A stretch of 46,453 nt of DNA, taken from contig JAABST010000034.1 of assembly GCA_011390275.1 (NCBI GenBank), positions 1 to 46,453 on the forward strand, written 5' to 3'. The position numbers were made by a program, and so were the translations under genes. The stretch comes from Geitlerinema sp. S16 (lineage in GTDB: Bacteria > Cyanobacteriota > Cyanobacteriia > Cyanobacteriales > Geitlerinemataceae). Shown here piece by piece: positions 7,025 through 16,700 of this stretch. The notes beneath the pieces were generated by a model. It was given only the letters and a program-made list of their open reading frames with translations. It was not told the DNA's origin and did not search any database. The number at the start of each line of letters is the position of its first letter. Within the stretch, counting starts at the first letter, position 1.

Positions 7025-9400
7025 ATGACCACAGCCGAAGCGAGGAACGAGACCACGATCGCGGCGAAACTAACGGCGATCCGCGCGGGACTACGATCGG
7101 GACAGCAGGAGATCGCCGACTGGACGGGGGGCGAGCTGGCGGTGTCGGCGGTTCCCGGTGCGGGGAAGTCTACGGGGATGGCGGCGGGGGTGGCGTCGGC
7201 GATCGCACGGTTTGGGCTGTGGGGGACGCGGCGGCTGGCGGTGGTGACGTTTACGCGATCGGCAGCGGCGAGCTTAAAAGGTAAGGTGCGCGGCTATCTT
7301 CAGGCGCATCAGTTGCCGGTGGGTGGGTTCTTTGTTTCGACGTTGCACAGTTTGGCCTTAAACATTGCCACCCGTCACCCGGAGCTGTCAGGGATTAATC
7401 TCGACACGCTGAACCTGGTGCAGCTCGAACGCGATCGCCGATCGCTGCTCGCCTGTATTGAGCGCTGGGCGACGAATCATTCCAAGTTGTATCAACAATT
7501 GCTCATCGGGACGGGGTTTGACGGGGAAGAGACGGAACGCTTGCGGCGGCGATCGGTGTTGACCTCGGAACTCTTGCCCAATCTGATTCAAACCGTGGTG
7601 CGTGAGGCCAAATCTTCGGGGATGACACCGGTGGATTTACGGGATTTGGGGCGAATTCTTCAGCTCGATCGCCACGAAGACGGAAACGCGATCGATTATC
7701 CCGTCTTAGAAATTGCCGCCGGATTGTACGAGCAATACGAGATCATGCTGCGTGATCGGCAGGCGATCGACTATGACGATACGATTCTGGCGGCTTTGCG
7801 CGTGTTGGACAATCCCGACGCGCGGCGACGGTGGCAAACCCAGATTTTTGGTGTATTTGAAGACGAAGCTCAGGATTCCTCGCCGTTACAAACTCGCTTG
7901 CTTCAGCAGTTGGCCTTTGATCCGGAACCCATCGAGCCTCATTCTGATGATCCTCTCCGTCGCTGTAACCTCGTGCGCGTCGGCGATCCCAACCAGGCGA
8001 TTAACGCTACGTTTACCTCGGCTGATCCGATTTTCTTTCGACAGTTTTGTCAGCATTGCGATCGCCAGGGTCAGCTCGCAACCATCGATCGCGCCGGTCG
8101 TAGCACGCCGATCATCTTGGATACGGCGAATTTCGCCCTGGACTGGATTAACGATCGCTGGCAGATCGATCGCCTGGGGGGTGAGCTGCCGTTTCGCCGT
8201 CAATATATCCAACCCGTCGGCGCGGACGATCCGCAGCCCAACGCCAATCCCGCGCCGATCGATGCCGGTGTCGAGCTACACCGCCCCAAAACGATCGAGG
8301 ACACCGTTGATCGGATTGCCGCACGGATTCAGCAAATTTTCGACGATGACCCAAAAACCAGTATCGCGATCCTGGTGCGGACTCACGATCGCGGTAAATT
8401 CATCGTCGATCGGCTTTCGTTGTTTTTCGACAGCGCGAAGATTTGCGACGTGGCTCAGGGCGCACGCGCCAGTCAAATCCCCAGCGAAATGTTGCAGGTG
8501 TTCCGTTTTCTCGATCGGCCTCATTCACCCGACAATCTCAAGGCGGTGTTACAGTTGCTCGCCGCGCGTCAACTTTGCCCAAAACAGGATCTCGATCGGC
8601 TCGCCATTCGCCCGGAGCGGTTCATGTATCCGACGCCCCTCGATCCCGCACTGGACGACGACACCCAGAAAGCCGCACACTTTTGCCGATCGCTTCTCCA
8701 CGCCCGCCTCGATCTGCCCAAATCTCACCTAATCGGCTTCATCGCCCTCGCCCTCCAGTACGACGCCACCGAACTCGCCACCGCTGAAAAACTCGCCGAT
8801 CGCGTCCTGCGCCCCACCGGTCAGGGTTCCTCGCTCCACGAGACGATCGAGGCATTGACGACGATCGTTGAAAGTGAGCGGTTTGAGCCGATCGAGATCG
8901 AAAATAGCGAGTCGCAATACATGCAGGGCGGTGTCATCACGGTGTTAACGATGCACAAGGCGAAGGGATTGGATTGGGATGTGGTGTTTGTGCCGTTTCT
9001 CCATGCGGATTCGATTCCCGGTTCGCTTTATGTGCCGAAGCCTTGCTTATTTTTAGGAGATGTGGCGTTGCCCGATGTGGCAAAGGCGCGGTTACGGCGA
9101 TCGCTACACGCACAAATGTTAGCCGATGAGTCCCCCAATTCAACGACACCACCACCCCAATACTTCACCCTCGCCGACGACTGGAAATTGGCCGAACAGG
9201 TCAAACGTGCGGAAGAATATCGCCTGTTATACGTCGCCATGACGCGGGCGAAACGGTTGCTGTGGCTTTCGGCAGCGCAGCAAGCCCCATTTTTCTGGAG
9301 CAAACCCGAGTCAATTCAGCCCCAGGAGGCTTGTCCGGCGTTTCTGGCGCTGTGCGAACAGTTTCCTCAGTTGGTTAGCACGGCGACGCAGAGCGTCTAA
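7025..9400 (+). CDS. UvrD/Rep-family (superfamily 1A) DNA helicase
   Basis: A 791-residue ATP-dependent helicase. Motifs in order: a Q-motif-like SGQQEIADW (25-33), Walker A SAVPGAGKST (41-50), motif Ia VVTFTRSAAASL (73-84), motif II FEDEAQDSS (278-286), motif III GDPNQAI (320-326), motif V TVLTMHKAKGLDW (639-651) and motif VI LLYVAMTRAKR (734-744). UvrD/PcrA relatives move 3' to 5' on single-stranded DNA in repair and replication restart. It is longer than core PcrA only through inserts and has no nuclease domain. It stands alone, 105 bases after the helical membrane protein, and is very HIP1-rich, arguing for long residence in this genome. Confidence 0.93.
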   Translation: MTTAEARNETTIAAKLTAIRAGLRSGQQEIADWTGGELAVSAVPGAGKSTGMAAGVASAIARFGLWGTRRLAVVTFTRSAAASLKGKVRGYLQAHQLPVGGFFVSTLHSLALNIATRHPELSGINLDTLNLVQLERDRRSLLACIERWATNHSKLYQQLLIGTGFDGEETERLRRRSVLTSELLPNLIQTVVREAKSSGMTPVDLRDLGRILQLDRHEDGNAIDYPVLEIAAGLYEQYEIMLRDRQAIDYDDTILAALRVLDNPDARRRWQTQIFGVFEDEAQDSSPLQTRLLQQLAFDPEPIEPHSDDPLRRCNLVRVGDPNQAINATFTSADPIFFRQFCQHCDRQGQLATIDRAGRSTPIILDTANFALDWINDRWQIDRLGGELPFRRQYIQPVGADDPQPNANPAPIDAGVELHRPKTIEDTVDRIAARIQQIFDDDPKTSIAILVRTHDRGKFIVDRLSLFFDSAKICDVAQGARASQIPSEMLQVFRFLDRPHSPDNLKAVLQLLAARQLCPKQDLDRLAIRPERFMYPTPLDPALDDDTQKAAHFCRSLLHARLDLPKSHLIGFIALALQYDATELATAEKLADRVLRPTGQGSSLHETIEALTTIVESERFEPIEIENSESQYMQGGVITVLTMHKAKGLDWDVVFVPFLHADSIPGSLYVPKPCLFLGDVALPDVAKARLRRSLHAQMLADESPNSTTPPPQYFTLADDWKLAEQVKRAEEYRLLYVAMTRAKRLLWLSAAQQAPFFWSKPESIQPQEACPAFLALCEQFPQLVSTATQSV

Positions 9401-9628
9401 GGATGTGCCACCACCCAGAGCGCGGGAACAAGGAAAAGTATGCGCTGCAATACCTTGATTATTTTTTACATGATGGTATAGCAAGATCACAAGTTCTTCA
9501 ATATTATTAATTCTTCGCTAAAAAGACAGAATTGACGGAATTTTTCAAATCATCAAGTCCTCGCTAAAGATGCAGCTTGATATTGCTAATCTTCCTGGTG
9601 TGACCAATACGATGATCCCCAACTCACC

Positions 9629-9967
9629 ATGAAAAAACTACACCTTGCGATCGCCACTCATGACATCGCCGCAAGCATCCAAGACTATAGCCAACGACTG
9701 GGATGCGAACCTTGCTCCTTTGTCCCCAACGAATACGCGCTCTGGCGAACCGACGCGCTCAACCTTTCCCTCCGTCACGATCCCGACTGCTCCCCGGGCG
9801 AACTGCGACACCTTGGCTGGGAAGACGACACCGCCGTAAGCTTTAGCACTGAAACCGATATCAATGGCATCCTCTGGGAATGCTTTACCGCTCAACAACA
9901 AGCCGACGAAATCAACGCGATTTGGCCGGAAGCAAACTATCGTTTAGTGACTGATTGTTCGGACTAA
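9629..9967 (+). CDS. VOC-fold (glyoxalase/bleomycin-resistance type) protein
   Basis: A 112-residue single-domain protein that starts like a vicinal-oxygen-chelate module (KKLHLAIATHDIAASIQDYSQRLG), with a histidine on the first strand, a helix and a second strand. It ends with a strand containing NGILWECF, where the glutamate sits at the usual second-half metal-ligand position. The middle strand contains ALNLSLRHD. Members bind a metal and act on diverse small molecules or simply sequester ligands; the substrate cannot be told. It is alone, between the helicase gene and a MITE-like element. Confidence 0.7.
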   Translation: MKKLHLAIATHDIAASIQDYSQRLGCEPCSFVPNEYALWRTDALNLSLRHDPDCSPGELRHLGWEDDTAVSFSTETDINGILWECFTAQQQADEINAIWPEANYRLVTDCSD

Positions 9968-10014
9968 CCGGTCTATTTTATTACGATCAAATATAGCGAG
10001 AACCAATGATATTA

Positions 10015-10133
10015 GGACGCTCTCGTCTAAGCTAAAAAACCGCACTATTTACTTCGCAAAAGCTACGCCAACGACTCCGCTTGGTGACTGAGCCTGTCGA
10101 AGTCCAGTGCTCTCCGCCTTTTTTGATGCGTCC
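10015..10133. mobile_element. MITE-like element, about 119 bp
   Basis: GGACGC and GCGTCC bound a 119-base non-coding segment, with TA directly outside both ends; including flanks, the inverted repeat TTAGGACGC/GCGTCCTAA is 9 bp. Its core (10062-10081) is GCTACGCCAACGACTCCGCT, identical in inverted orientation to 41950-41969 inside another MITE-like element. It also carries CTGAGCCTGTCGAAG, a REP-like motif common in cyanobacteria. No coding capacity. The terminal repeat differs from that of the other copies, so this is a looser relative. Confidence 0.45.
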
Positions 10134-10219
10134 TAACCTAATCGTTGTTGGTTTTACCCAAGCCGCGATCGCGGTCATCGATGCTTTACCTTGAACTGAT
10201 CCAATGAGAATGAGTTGAA

Positions 10220-11383
10220 ATGAATAGCCAAACGAATGTGCAACAGCCTGTGATCGGCTCACATCGCGATGATGTTGAGATTGCGGTGATCGGAGCCGGG
10301 ATCGCGGGGTTAATCTGTGCCGAGCAGTTGCGGCAGGCGGGTTATCGCGTGGTGGTGGTAGAAAAGTCGCGTGGGTTTGGCGGGCGGGCGGCGACGAAAC
10401 GCGTGCCGAATTTTCGCGCCGATCATGGGATTCGTTATTTGGAACGATCGGGGCGGCTTTTGCCGGTGTTAATCGATGCGTTGCGCGATCGCGGTGTCCT
10501 CGAACCGTGGGATGTGCGGTTTTGTCGGGTAACACCGGAGGGGATGATCGAGCCTGAGACGTTGCGATCGAGCGACGTTGACCCTGCTCAAATCACGCGC
10601 TACATCGCCCCAGCGGGGGCGAATGCGATCGGGAAATTTCTGGCGCAGGATCTGACGGTATGGCGATCGCGGCGGGCGATCTCGCTTACGCAGGCGGGCG
10701 ATCGGTGGCGGGTGCAGCTCGAAGCGGTGGCCGACGGGGTCGATGCGCCGCTGAGTTTGACGGCGCGGGCGGTGGTGGTGGCAGTTCCGGCTCCCCAAGC
10801 GTCGGAGCTAATCGCAACCACGGAGACGATCGCGCCGGAGATCAAAGACGCGATCGCTGCGGTGTCGTACCACCCCTGTATTAGCGTGATGGCGGGCTAT
10901 TCGGCGGAGTTGGCCGAGGCTGATCGCGGTTGGGATGCGCTGCAATTTGAGGGCGATCGCGATCTGTTTTGGGCGGGCGTAGAATCGACGAAGCGCGACG
11001 CTGATCGGTGTTGTCTCACCGTCCACGCCGCGCCCGAGTTTGCCCGCGACCAGTTCGACGCGCCCGACCTCAACGCCGTCGGTCAAGCTCTCCTCGATCG
11101 CCTCGCCCAATATTTCCCGGCTCTGAACGATCGTCGCCCCGAGTTTCTCGCTGTCCACCGCTGGCGTTACGCCTTCACGGATCAACCGTTCGATCGGGAT
11201 TGTCTCAGCACGCGATCGTCGTTGCCGGTGGTGTTGGGTGGGGATTGGTGCGGTACGGAACAGGTGGAGACGGCGTTGCGATCGGGGTTGGCGATGGCGG
11301 CGGCGGTGGCGCAGGCGGTGGAGGGGCGATCGTTGCCGACGTTGAGCGAGGTGTTGGACAGTTTGGGGTCAGAGGGTCGATAG
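10220..11383 (+). CDS. FAD-dependent oxidoreductase (renalase/amine-oxidase-like)
   Basis: A 387-residue flavoprotein. The Rossmann dinucleotide motif VIGAGIAG (23-30) is followed by the ribose-binding glutamate in VVVVEKS (E48) and the FAD motif GFGGRAATKR (52-61), then a substrate-side strand FRADHGIRYL. A C-terminal FAD contact is present (VVLGGDWCG followed by VETALRSGLAMA). This pattern fits the NAD(P)/FAD-dependent oxidases annotated as renalase-like in cyanobacteria; the substrate is unknown. No partner gene is evident, as the next gene starts 70 bases later and belongs to a defence-type family. Confidence 0.85.
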   Translation: MNSQTNVQQPVIGSHRDDVEIAVIGAGIAGLICAEQLRQAGYRVVVVEKSRGFGGRAATKRVPNFRADHGIRYLERSGRLLPVLIDALRDRGVLEPWDVRFCRVTPEGMIEPETLRSSDVDPAQITRYIAPAGANAIGKFLAQDLTVWRSRRAISLTQAGDRWRVQLEAVADGVDAPLSLTARAVVVAVPAPQASELIATTETIAPEIKDAIAAVSYHPCISVMAGYSAELAEADRGWDALQFEGDRDLFWAGVESTKRDADRCCLTVHAAPEFARDQFDAPDLNAVGQALLDRLAQYFPALNDRRPEFLAVHRWRYAFTDQPFDRDCLSTRSSLPVVLGGDWCGTEQVETALRSGLAMAAAVAQAVEGRSLPTLSEVLDSLGSEGR

Positions 11384-11453
11384 ATTCAGGTTATATTCAG
11401 CAAGATCGCAGGTGCATGGCGATGCGCCCCCACTGTTCTAAAACATACAGCGC

Positions 11454-13001
11454 ATGACTTGGGATAACACACGGAAAAAACAGTTTCGCGAGGCGTTGCA
11501 GGATGTGTATCGCTCCTATGGCGATTTGCAGATTTTTGTTAGGGATGCGATCGATCGCAATTTGGCGGAAATTGTCGGGCAATCGGGGCTAACGGGCGCG
11601 GCGTTTGAGCTGCTGGAATGGGCGCAGGCGAAGGGCGAGATTGATCGGCTGTATGCGGCGTTTTGTCGCGAAAATGATCATCATCCGTTCGCGATCGGGA
11701 ACGGATCTCAAAACCCATCCCCAGACACGCCCAATCAGTCAGCTTCACCCGGTTCCAATACGACGATTAACACGCAGGGCGGCGATTATCGCGAAACGCA
11801 CAATCGCGATCGCGCTCAGTATGCGGAAGGCAATATCGACAATCGAGCCGATCAGAGTCGCGAGCAAAAGGGCGTGAATGCTAACGATAATGCGGTGGTG
11901 AATATTGGTACGGTCATTAATCATTACGGTGGATCGTCGTCAGATCGTCCGCCGTCAGCGAGTGCCGATCCCTCTAGCGATCCCCCTAGCGACATCGAGA
12001 TGACCGAAAAACCCTATGTTTCTCACCGCGCGATCGAGGGCGTGTGTCAAGCGGCACTGACCCAACCCGGTTCGCTTGTACGCATCAAAGCGCCGCACCG
12101 CTTTGGTAAAACGGAGCTGATTTCACAGTTACAGGCGTTTGCCGAGGGTGAGGGTTACAAGGTCGTGGTGCTGGATCTCAATCGTGTGGAAGCGCCCAGT
12201 CTGGAATCGCTCGATCGCTTTTTACGCTGGTTTTGTAAGCGCATTGCACGGAAGCTGCGAATTCGTGAGCCGATCGACGAGTATTGGGATGAGGGGCTGG
12301 GCTGTAATGCGAGCTGCTCGGATTATATCGGCGAGGCGATCTTGGAAAATCTCGATGAGCCGCTGGTGTTGGCGTTGGATAATGTCGATGCATTATTTGA
12401 GCATCGAGCGATCGTCTTGGACTTTTTTAAGCTGGTACGATCGTGGTACGAAGAGGCGCGACGTGAACCGGAGTGGCGGAAGTTGCGGCAAGTTGTGGCT
12501 TACTCGACGGAACCGTATGAGTTTTTAGAGATTCCCCACGAGCATTCACCGCTAAATATAGGTGAACCGATCGAGCTTCCGGCGTTTGATCAAACCCAGG
12601 TACGCGAGCTGGTGGCGCAGTTTGGGTTAACGTCGCGAGTGGATCTTGATCGGCTTTATACGATGCTCGATGGTCATCCGGAGTTATTACAAATTGGGCT
12701 GAAGTTTTTGCGGCTGGACGCACGACGATCGCTGGACGATCTCTGGGCTGAATCGAACAAAATGGCGGGGGTGTTTAGCTCACATCTGGACGGTTTGGAG
12801 AAACTGCTACGCAAAAGCGGCCATTTGGCGGTGATGCGACGGGTGGCGAAGTCTGCCGAGCCGTTTGCAGTGGCGCGGGAGAAAGCTGATCGCGATGCGG
12901 CGGTGGCCTTGGTGCGGTTTGGGTTGGTGCGGGAGGTGGGCGATCGGTGCATCGAGCCGCGCTGTGAACTGTATCGGGAACATTTCCGAGATTTGGCTTA
13001 G
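11454..13001 (+). CDS. EAD1-AAA-like ATPase, putative conflict/defence regulator
   Basis: A 515-residue protein in three parts. Residues 1-76 form a small helical domain (FREALQDVYRSYGDLQIFVR ... FELLEWAQAKGEIDRLYAAF) matching the effector-associated domain 1 pattern. Residues 100-160 are a low-complexity Asn/Gly-rich stretch (INTQGGDYRE ... VVNIGTVINHYGG), like linkers of signalling NTPases. Residues 185-515 are the cyanobacterial AAA-like (AAA_35) ATPase: P-loop APHRFGKTEL (213-222), Walker B LVLALDNVD (304-312), and the conserved YWDEGLG and VVAYSTEPY elements. In established models EADs recruit effectors through like-with-like contacts, with the ATPase as sensor switch. No second EAD protein is in the window. 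It is followed 43 bases later by a Uma2 nuclease gene. Confidence 0.82.
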   Translation: MTWDNTRKKQFREALQDVYRSYGDLQIFVRDAIDRNLAEIVGQSGLTGAAFELLEWAQAKGEIDRLYAAFCRENDHHPFAIGNGSQNPSPDTPNQSASPGSNTTINTQGGDYRETHNRDRAQYAEGNIDNRADQSREQKGVNANDNAVVNIGTVINHYGGSSSDRPPSASADPSSDPPSDIEMTEKPYVSHRAIEGVCQAALTQPGSLVRIKAPHRFGKTELISQLQAFAEGEGYKVVVLDLNRVEAPSLESLDRFLRWFCKRIARKLRIREPIDEYWDEGLGCNASCSDYIGEAILENLDEPLVLALDNVDALFEHRAIVLDFFKLVRSWYEEARREPEWRKLRQVVAYSTEPYEFLEIPHEHSPLNIGEPIELPAFDQTQVRELVAQFGLTSRVDLDRLYTMLDGHPELLQIGLKFLRLDARRSLDDLWAESNKMAGVFSSHLDGLEKLLRKSGHLAVMRRVAKSAEPFAVAREKADRDAAVALVRFGLVREVGDRCIEPRCELYREHFRDLA

Positions 13002-13044
13002 ATTAACAGTAGAAACTTGACCGCATCACGTTCGGTGTTTGTGT

Positions 13045-13635
13045 ATGCTTGCGACTGATCCCCTGTATCTCCATCCTGATGATTACCTAGCGGGTGAGCT
13101 TGCCAGCCCGGTCAAGCATGAATATCGCCAGGGCGAGGCGTTTGCCATGTCTGGAGGGACTCGCGCTCACAGCATCATTACGGGCAATCTTTTTGGCAAT
13201 CTCTGGACGCATTTACGGGGGTCGGGCTGTCGGGCGTTTGCGGAAAATATGAAAGTGCGGGTGCAGGCAGCGAATGCGTTTTACTATCCTGATGTGGCGG
13301 TGACGTGCAGCGATCGCGATCGTGATCAGCAGCTTCAGCGGCATTTTATTGACGATCCACGTTTGATTGTGGAGGTGTTGTCTCCGTCTACGGCGGCGTT
13401 TGATCGGGGTGAAAAGTTTGCGGATTATCGGACGTTGGAGAGCCTATCGGAGTATGTGTTGGTCAGTAGTGATCGGGTTGCCATTGAGGTGTTTCGGCGG
13501 GATGATGCAGGAAACTGGACGCGGGCGATGTATGACGAAAGGGATGACTCGATCTTGTTAATGTCAATGGATTTGACGATCGGGCTACGGGACATTTACG
13601 AAGATACGTCGCTGTTTGGTGGGGCTAAGGATTAA
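13045..13635 (+). CDS. Uma2-family (DUF820) putative endonuclease
   Basis: A 196-residue PD-(D/E)XK-fold protein. ATG 13045 is preferred to a TTG six bases upstream. The expected acidic/lysine set is present: E31 (YRQGEAF), D83 (YYPDVAV), E110 (LIVEVLSPST) and K124 (RGEKFADY), followed by the EYVLV strand. Uma2 proteins are extremely abundant in cyanobacteria; the nuclease fold is established but the cellular role is mostly unknown. It lies just downstream of the EAD1-ATPase on the same strand and converges on the restriction-methylation gene. It could be the ATPase's effector or simply a neighbour. Confidence 0.88.
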   Translation: MLATDPLYLHPDDYLAGELASPVKHEYRQGEAFAMSGGTRAHSIITGNLFGNLWTHLRGSGCRAFAENMKVRVQAANAFYYPDVAVTCSDRDRDQQLQRHFIDDPRLIVEVLSPSTAAFDRGEKFADYRTLESLSEYVLVSSDRVAIEVFRRDDAGNWTRAMYDERDDSILLMSMDLTIGLRDIYEDTSLFGGAKD

Positions 13636-13734
13636 CGGGGGATGATTGAAGCATGACGGAATTGTAATTGCTTCTTTTTTGTCGTGTGGGCATTTTGCCT
13701 GGTGTGAGATTTGCGTCAGTGGGAAGTTCCTGAT

Positions 13735-16700
13735 TTATTGGATGGGAAAGCTGCCGTGTTTTTCGATGGTTTGATCGATGTTGTTCATGAGTTCTTGGGT
13801 GCGTTTTAGAATTACGACAATTTGGCTGTAGTGTTCAAAGTCATCGTCGGTGAATTCGCGTCCTTTGCGGTCTTTTAGCCATTTATTACAGACTTGATAG
13901 CCACCAATTTGAAAGTGATAAATGTCTGGGGGGACGTTATCGATGTATTGGGTTTTGTTGATGTAGACTCTGCCGTCTTGATTTTGGCTGGGTTCGGTGT
14001 AGGTGATTTTTTCGATGCGGTTATCGCCTTTAATCGGGAAGCCGGTGATGGTTTTAAGTTGGCGATTCATTAGGTGGATTTGGACGAGTTCATCGCCTAG
14101 GGTCACGAGTTGCCAGAAGAGTTTTTTATTGCTGGTGAGGGGGACGCGGGGAAAGTCGATTTTGAGGAATTCGGCGTAACGGGTGCGATAGGTGGGGGAG
14201 TGAAAAACAGCGTAAATGTAGTTAAAGATGTCTTCGGGGGCGAAGGTTTTCTTTTGGTCGCCTTTACCGTCGGGTATAAAGTTTAGGTTGAGTTTTTCTG
14301 CAAATTCTTGAATGAATTTCTCATCTAGGTTTGGGCGACGACCACCGGGGGCAGTTGTTGGCTCTGACTCAAAAATTGTTGCTTTTTCTGTAGGGTAAAG
14401 ATACAGAGGAAAAACACTTGAACCATCTTTGACTTCTAAAAATAAAGCAGAAGATGGCACATTAGAAACTAGGCAATGTTGCCAACTATCTAGTTTTGTT
14501 TGACGTACTGTGTTCAAGCAAAGATTATCTTTTTCAAAGACGTGAGCTAACAATTCTCGTCTTGGATAATCCATTGCTACATGATCAAAATAGCAATATC
14601 GAGTATCGAACGCTCGATAAGAGCATTTTGTGATTTTCTCTTCCCACTCTCCATCATTGCGGATAGCTTTTCTTGCAGATTCTAAATTCCAATCTCGATT
14701 ATCAAAAACTTGATACTTATCAGCATATTCAGAATCATTTAGCTTCTTGTCTCTTAATTCTTGAAAACGTTTTTTAAGTTCTTGTTTGTCAAAGTCAATG
14801 GCAAAGTGTTCTCTATGGCTTTGAAAGCCTACTACTTTCTTGTCTTCCGCAAAAATTATCTCAGTTAAAGCAGGATAAGCAAAATATTCTTTTTGCATCT
14901 CAATTGCAAAGGGTTTAAAAAAATAAAATGGCTTCAGTGTCTCAACAGAATTCCAGAATGTAGATTTCATATAATTTTCATTCAGCCAGTGATATTTCCC
15001 TCCTGTTAACTGTTTATTGGAAAAAATTTCTCTTTTGCCCCAGATCTCAGCATGATGAATTTTTGCTTTTTCAGCAGATTGATTTTGATATTTAATAAAG
15101 AAGCAGATAGAAGTTCCCTGTTTGATATCAAAAACATTTTGATCTGGAGAACCATCAGGACAAACTTCTTGTTTATTGCTATTCCCATGTAAATCTAAGA
15201 TGTAAATTTCATCAAAAGTATTCATCAAGCTTGATCGAACACCCCGAAATGTAACATTATCAAGATATCCATTGTCTGTAATTAAAGCAACGACTCCATA
15301 TCCGGTTTTTTCAATACGCCATTGAGCAAAACGGATGAATTTTACATAGTCATTATTGATCCACTTTGGATTTCTCTCACTAAGCTTTTCTCCATCAATT
15401 TCAAAATAATTTTCTCTGGAAATATTAAAAAGTGTATCTTTTCCATGTAATAAATCTATAATCCAAGTTCCTTTATTAAACGACTTTCCAGAATAAGGAG
15501 GATTACCTAGAATAGCCATTACAGGATTGTCTTGTTTAATATCTTTTGCTTCTTCTGCTTCTGCTTTGATACGAGAACCAAAACTAATCATTTGTTGTTC
15601 AAGTTGAAATGCTTCTTGTAAGGTATTTGTAAGATAAATTTTTAACCGTTCATCCGAATCAAATCTATAACCTAATTCCTGTAACTGTAAACCCAATTTC
15701 ATGTGAGCTACCGTATAGGGAGCCATCAACAACTCAAACCCAAACAAACGTGGTAAAAGATGTTGCTCTACATAACTCGACCACATCCCCTTTCTATTCT
15801 TATAATTCTCATAAATATGATCAATCACCCCATGCAAAAACGTCCCCGTCCCCACCGCCGGATCAAGAATTAAAACCTGATGCGATTCGATCATCTTTTG
15901 CGGATCTTTCGGGTCGGGAATCGTTACCGTTTGCTTACTCGCCAAACCATCCTTAATCCCAAACTTTTCCTTTAAAATATAATCCACACTCCGCACAATA
16001 TACGAAACCACAGGCTCCGGCGTATAGTAGACCCCCCGTGATTGCCGCATCTTCGGATCATATTCCGCCAGAAACGTCTCATAAAAATGCACCACCGGAT
16101 CTTCTCGGCGCGTCCGTTTCCCAAAGTCTTGTAAAATCGCCGCCATATCCGTCAGCTTCAGAATATTCGCCAGAATATCCACCGCCCACGCAATACTTCC
16201 ATCCAGATCAATCCCGGCAATCTTATCAAAAATATCCCGCAAAAAAGGATTCGTTTTCGGTAACTCAAACGCCGCCGTCTTCCGCGAAAAATCGTGAGGC
16301 GTTTTCGTATTACACCGCGCCGCAAACAACCCATAACAGATCGTCTGAGCGTACATATCCGCAAAATCAGCCCGCGTTAAACCCGAAATTAAAACCTTTT
16401 GGAATGACTCATATTGATCAAACAAAACCCCATCCGTTGCATCCTTTAACTTGATAGCGATCGCATCCCGAATTAACTGCGCCAAACTGGCCATCTTTTG
16501 CGCCAAATCCTTCGGCGTTCTTGCCTGGGAAACCTGCGCCTCTAGAAATCCTTTTAGTAAACCTTTAACCTGTTGTTGACCCTCTGGATCTACCTTAAAC
16601 TGACCCTTTTTATCAAAACTCCCTAAACTCGCCGCCGAACGAAACACGCCCCCCACATACCACCGAAATTCCACATAATCCGTTAAGATCAAATTCCCCA

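Noticed and set aside
7713..8732. Rightward open frame of 339 codons inside the helicase
   Set aside because: Same-strand shifted frame; Arg/Ser/Cys-rich translation, while the helicase frame has all SF1 motifs.
10032..10535. Leftward open frame of 167 codons over the MITE-like element and the FAD oxidoreductase start
   Set aside because: Overlaps repeats and the real gene; low-complexity Arg/Pro/Thr translation.
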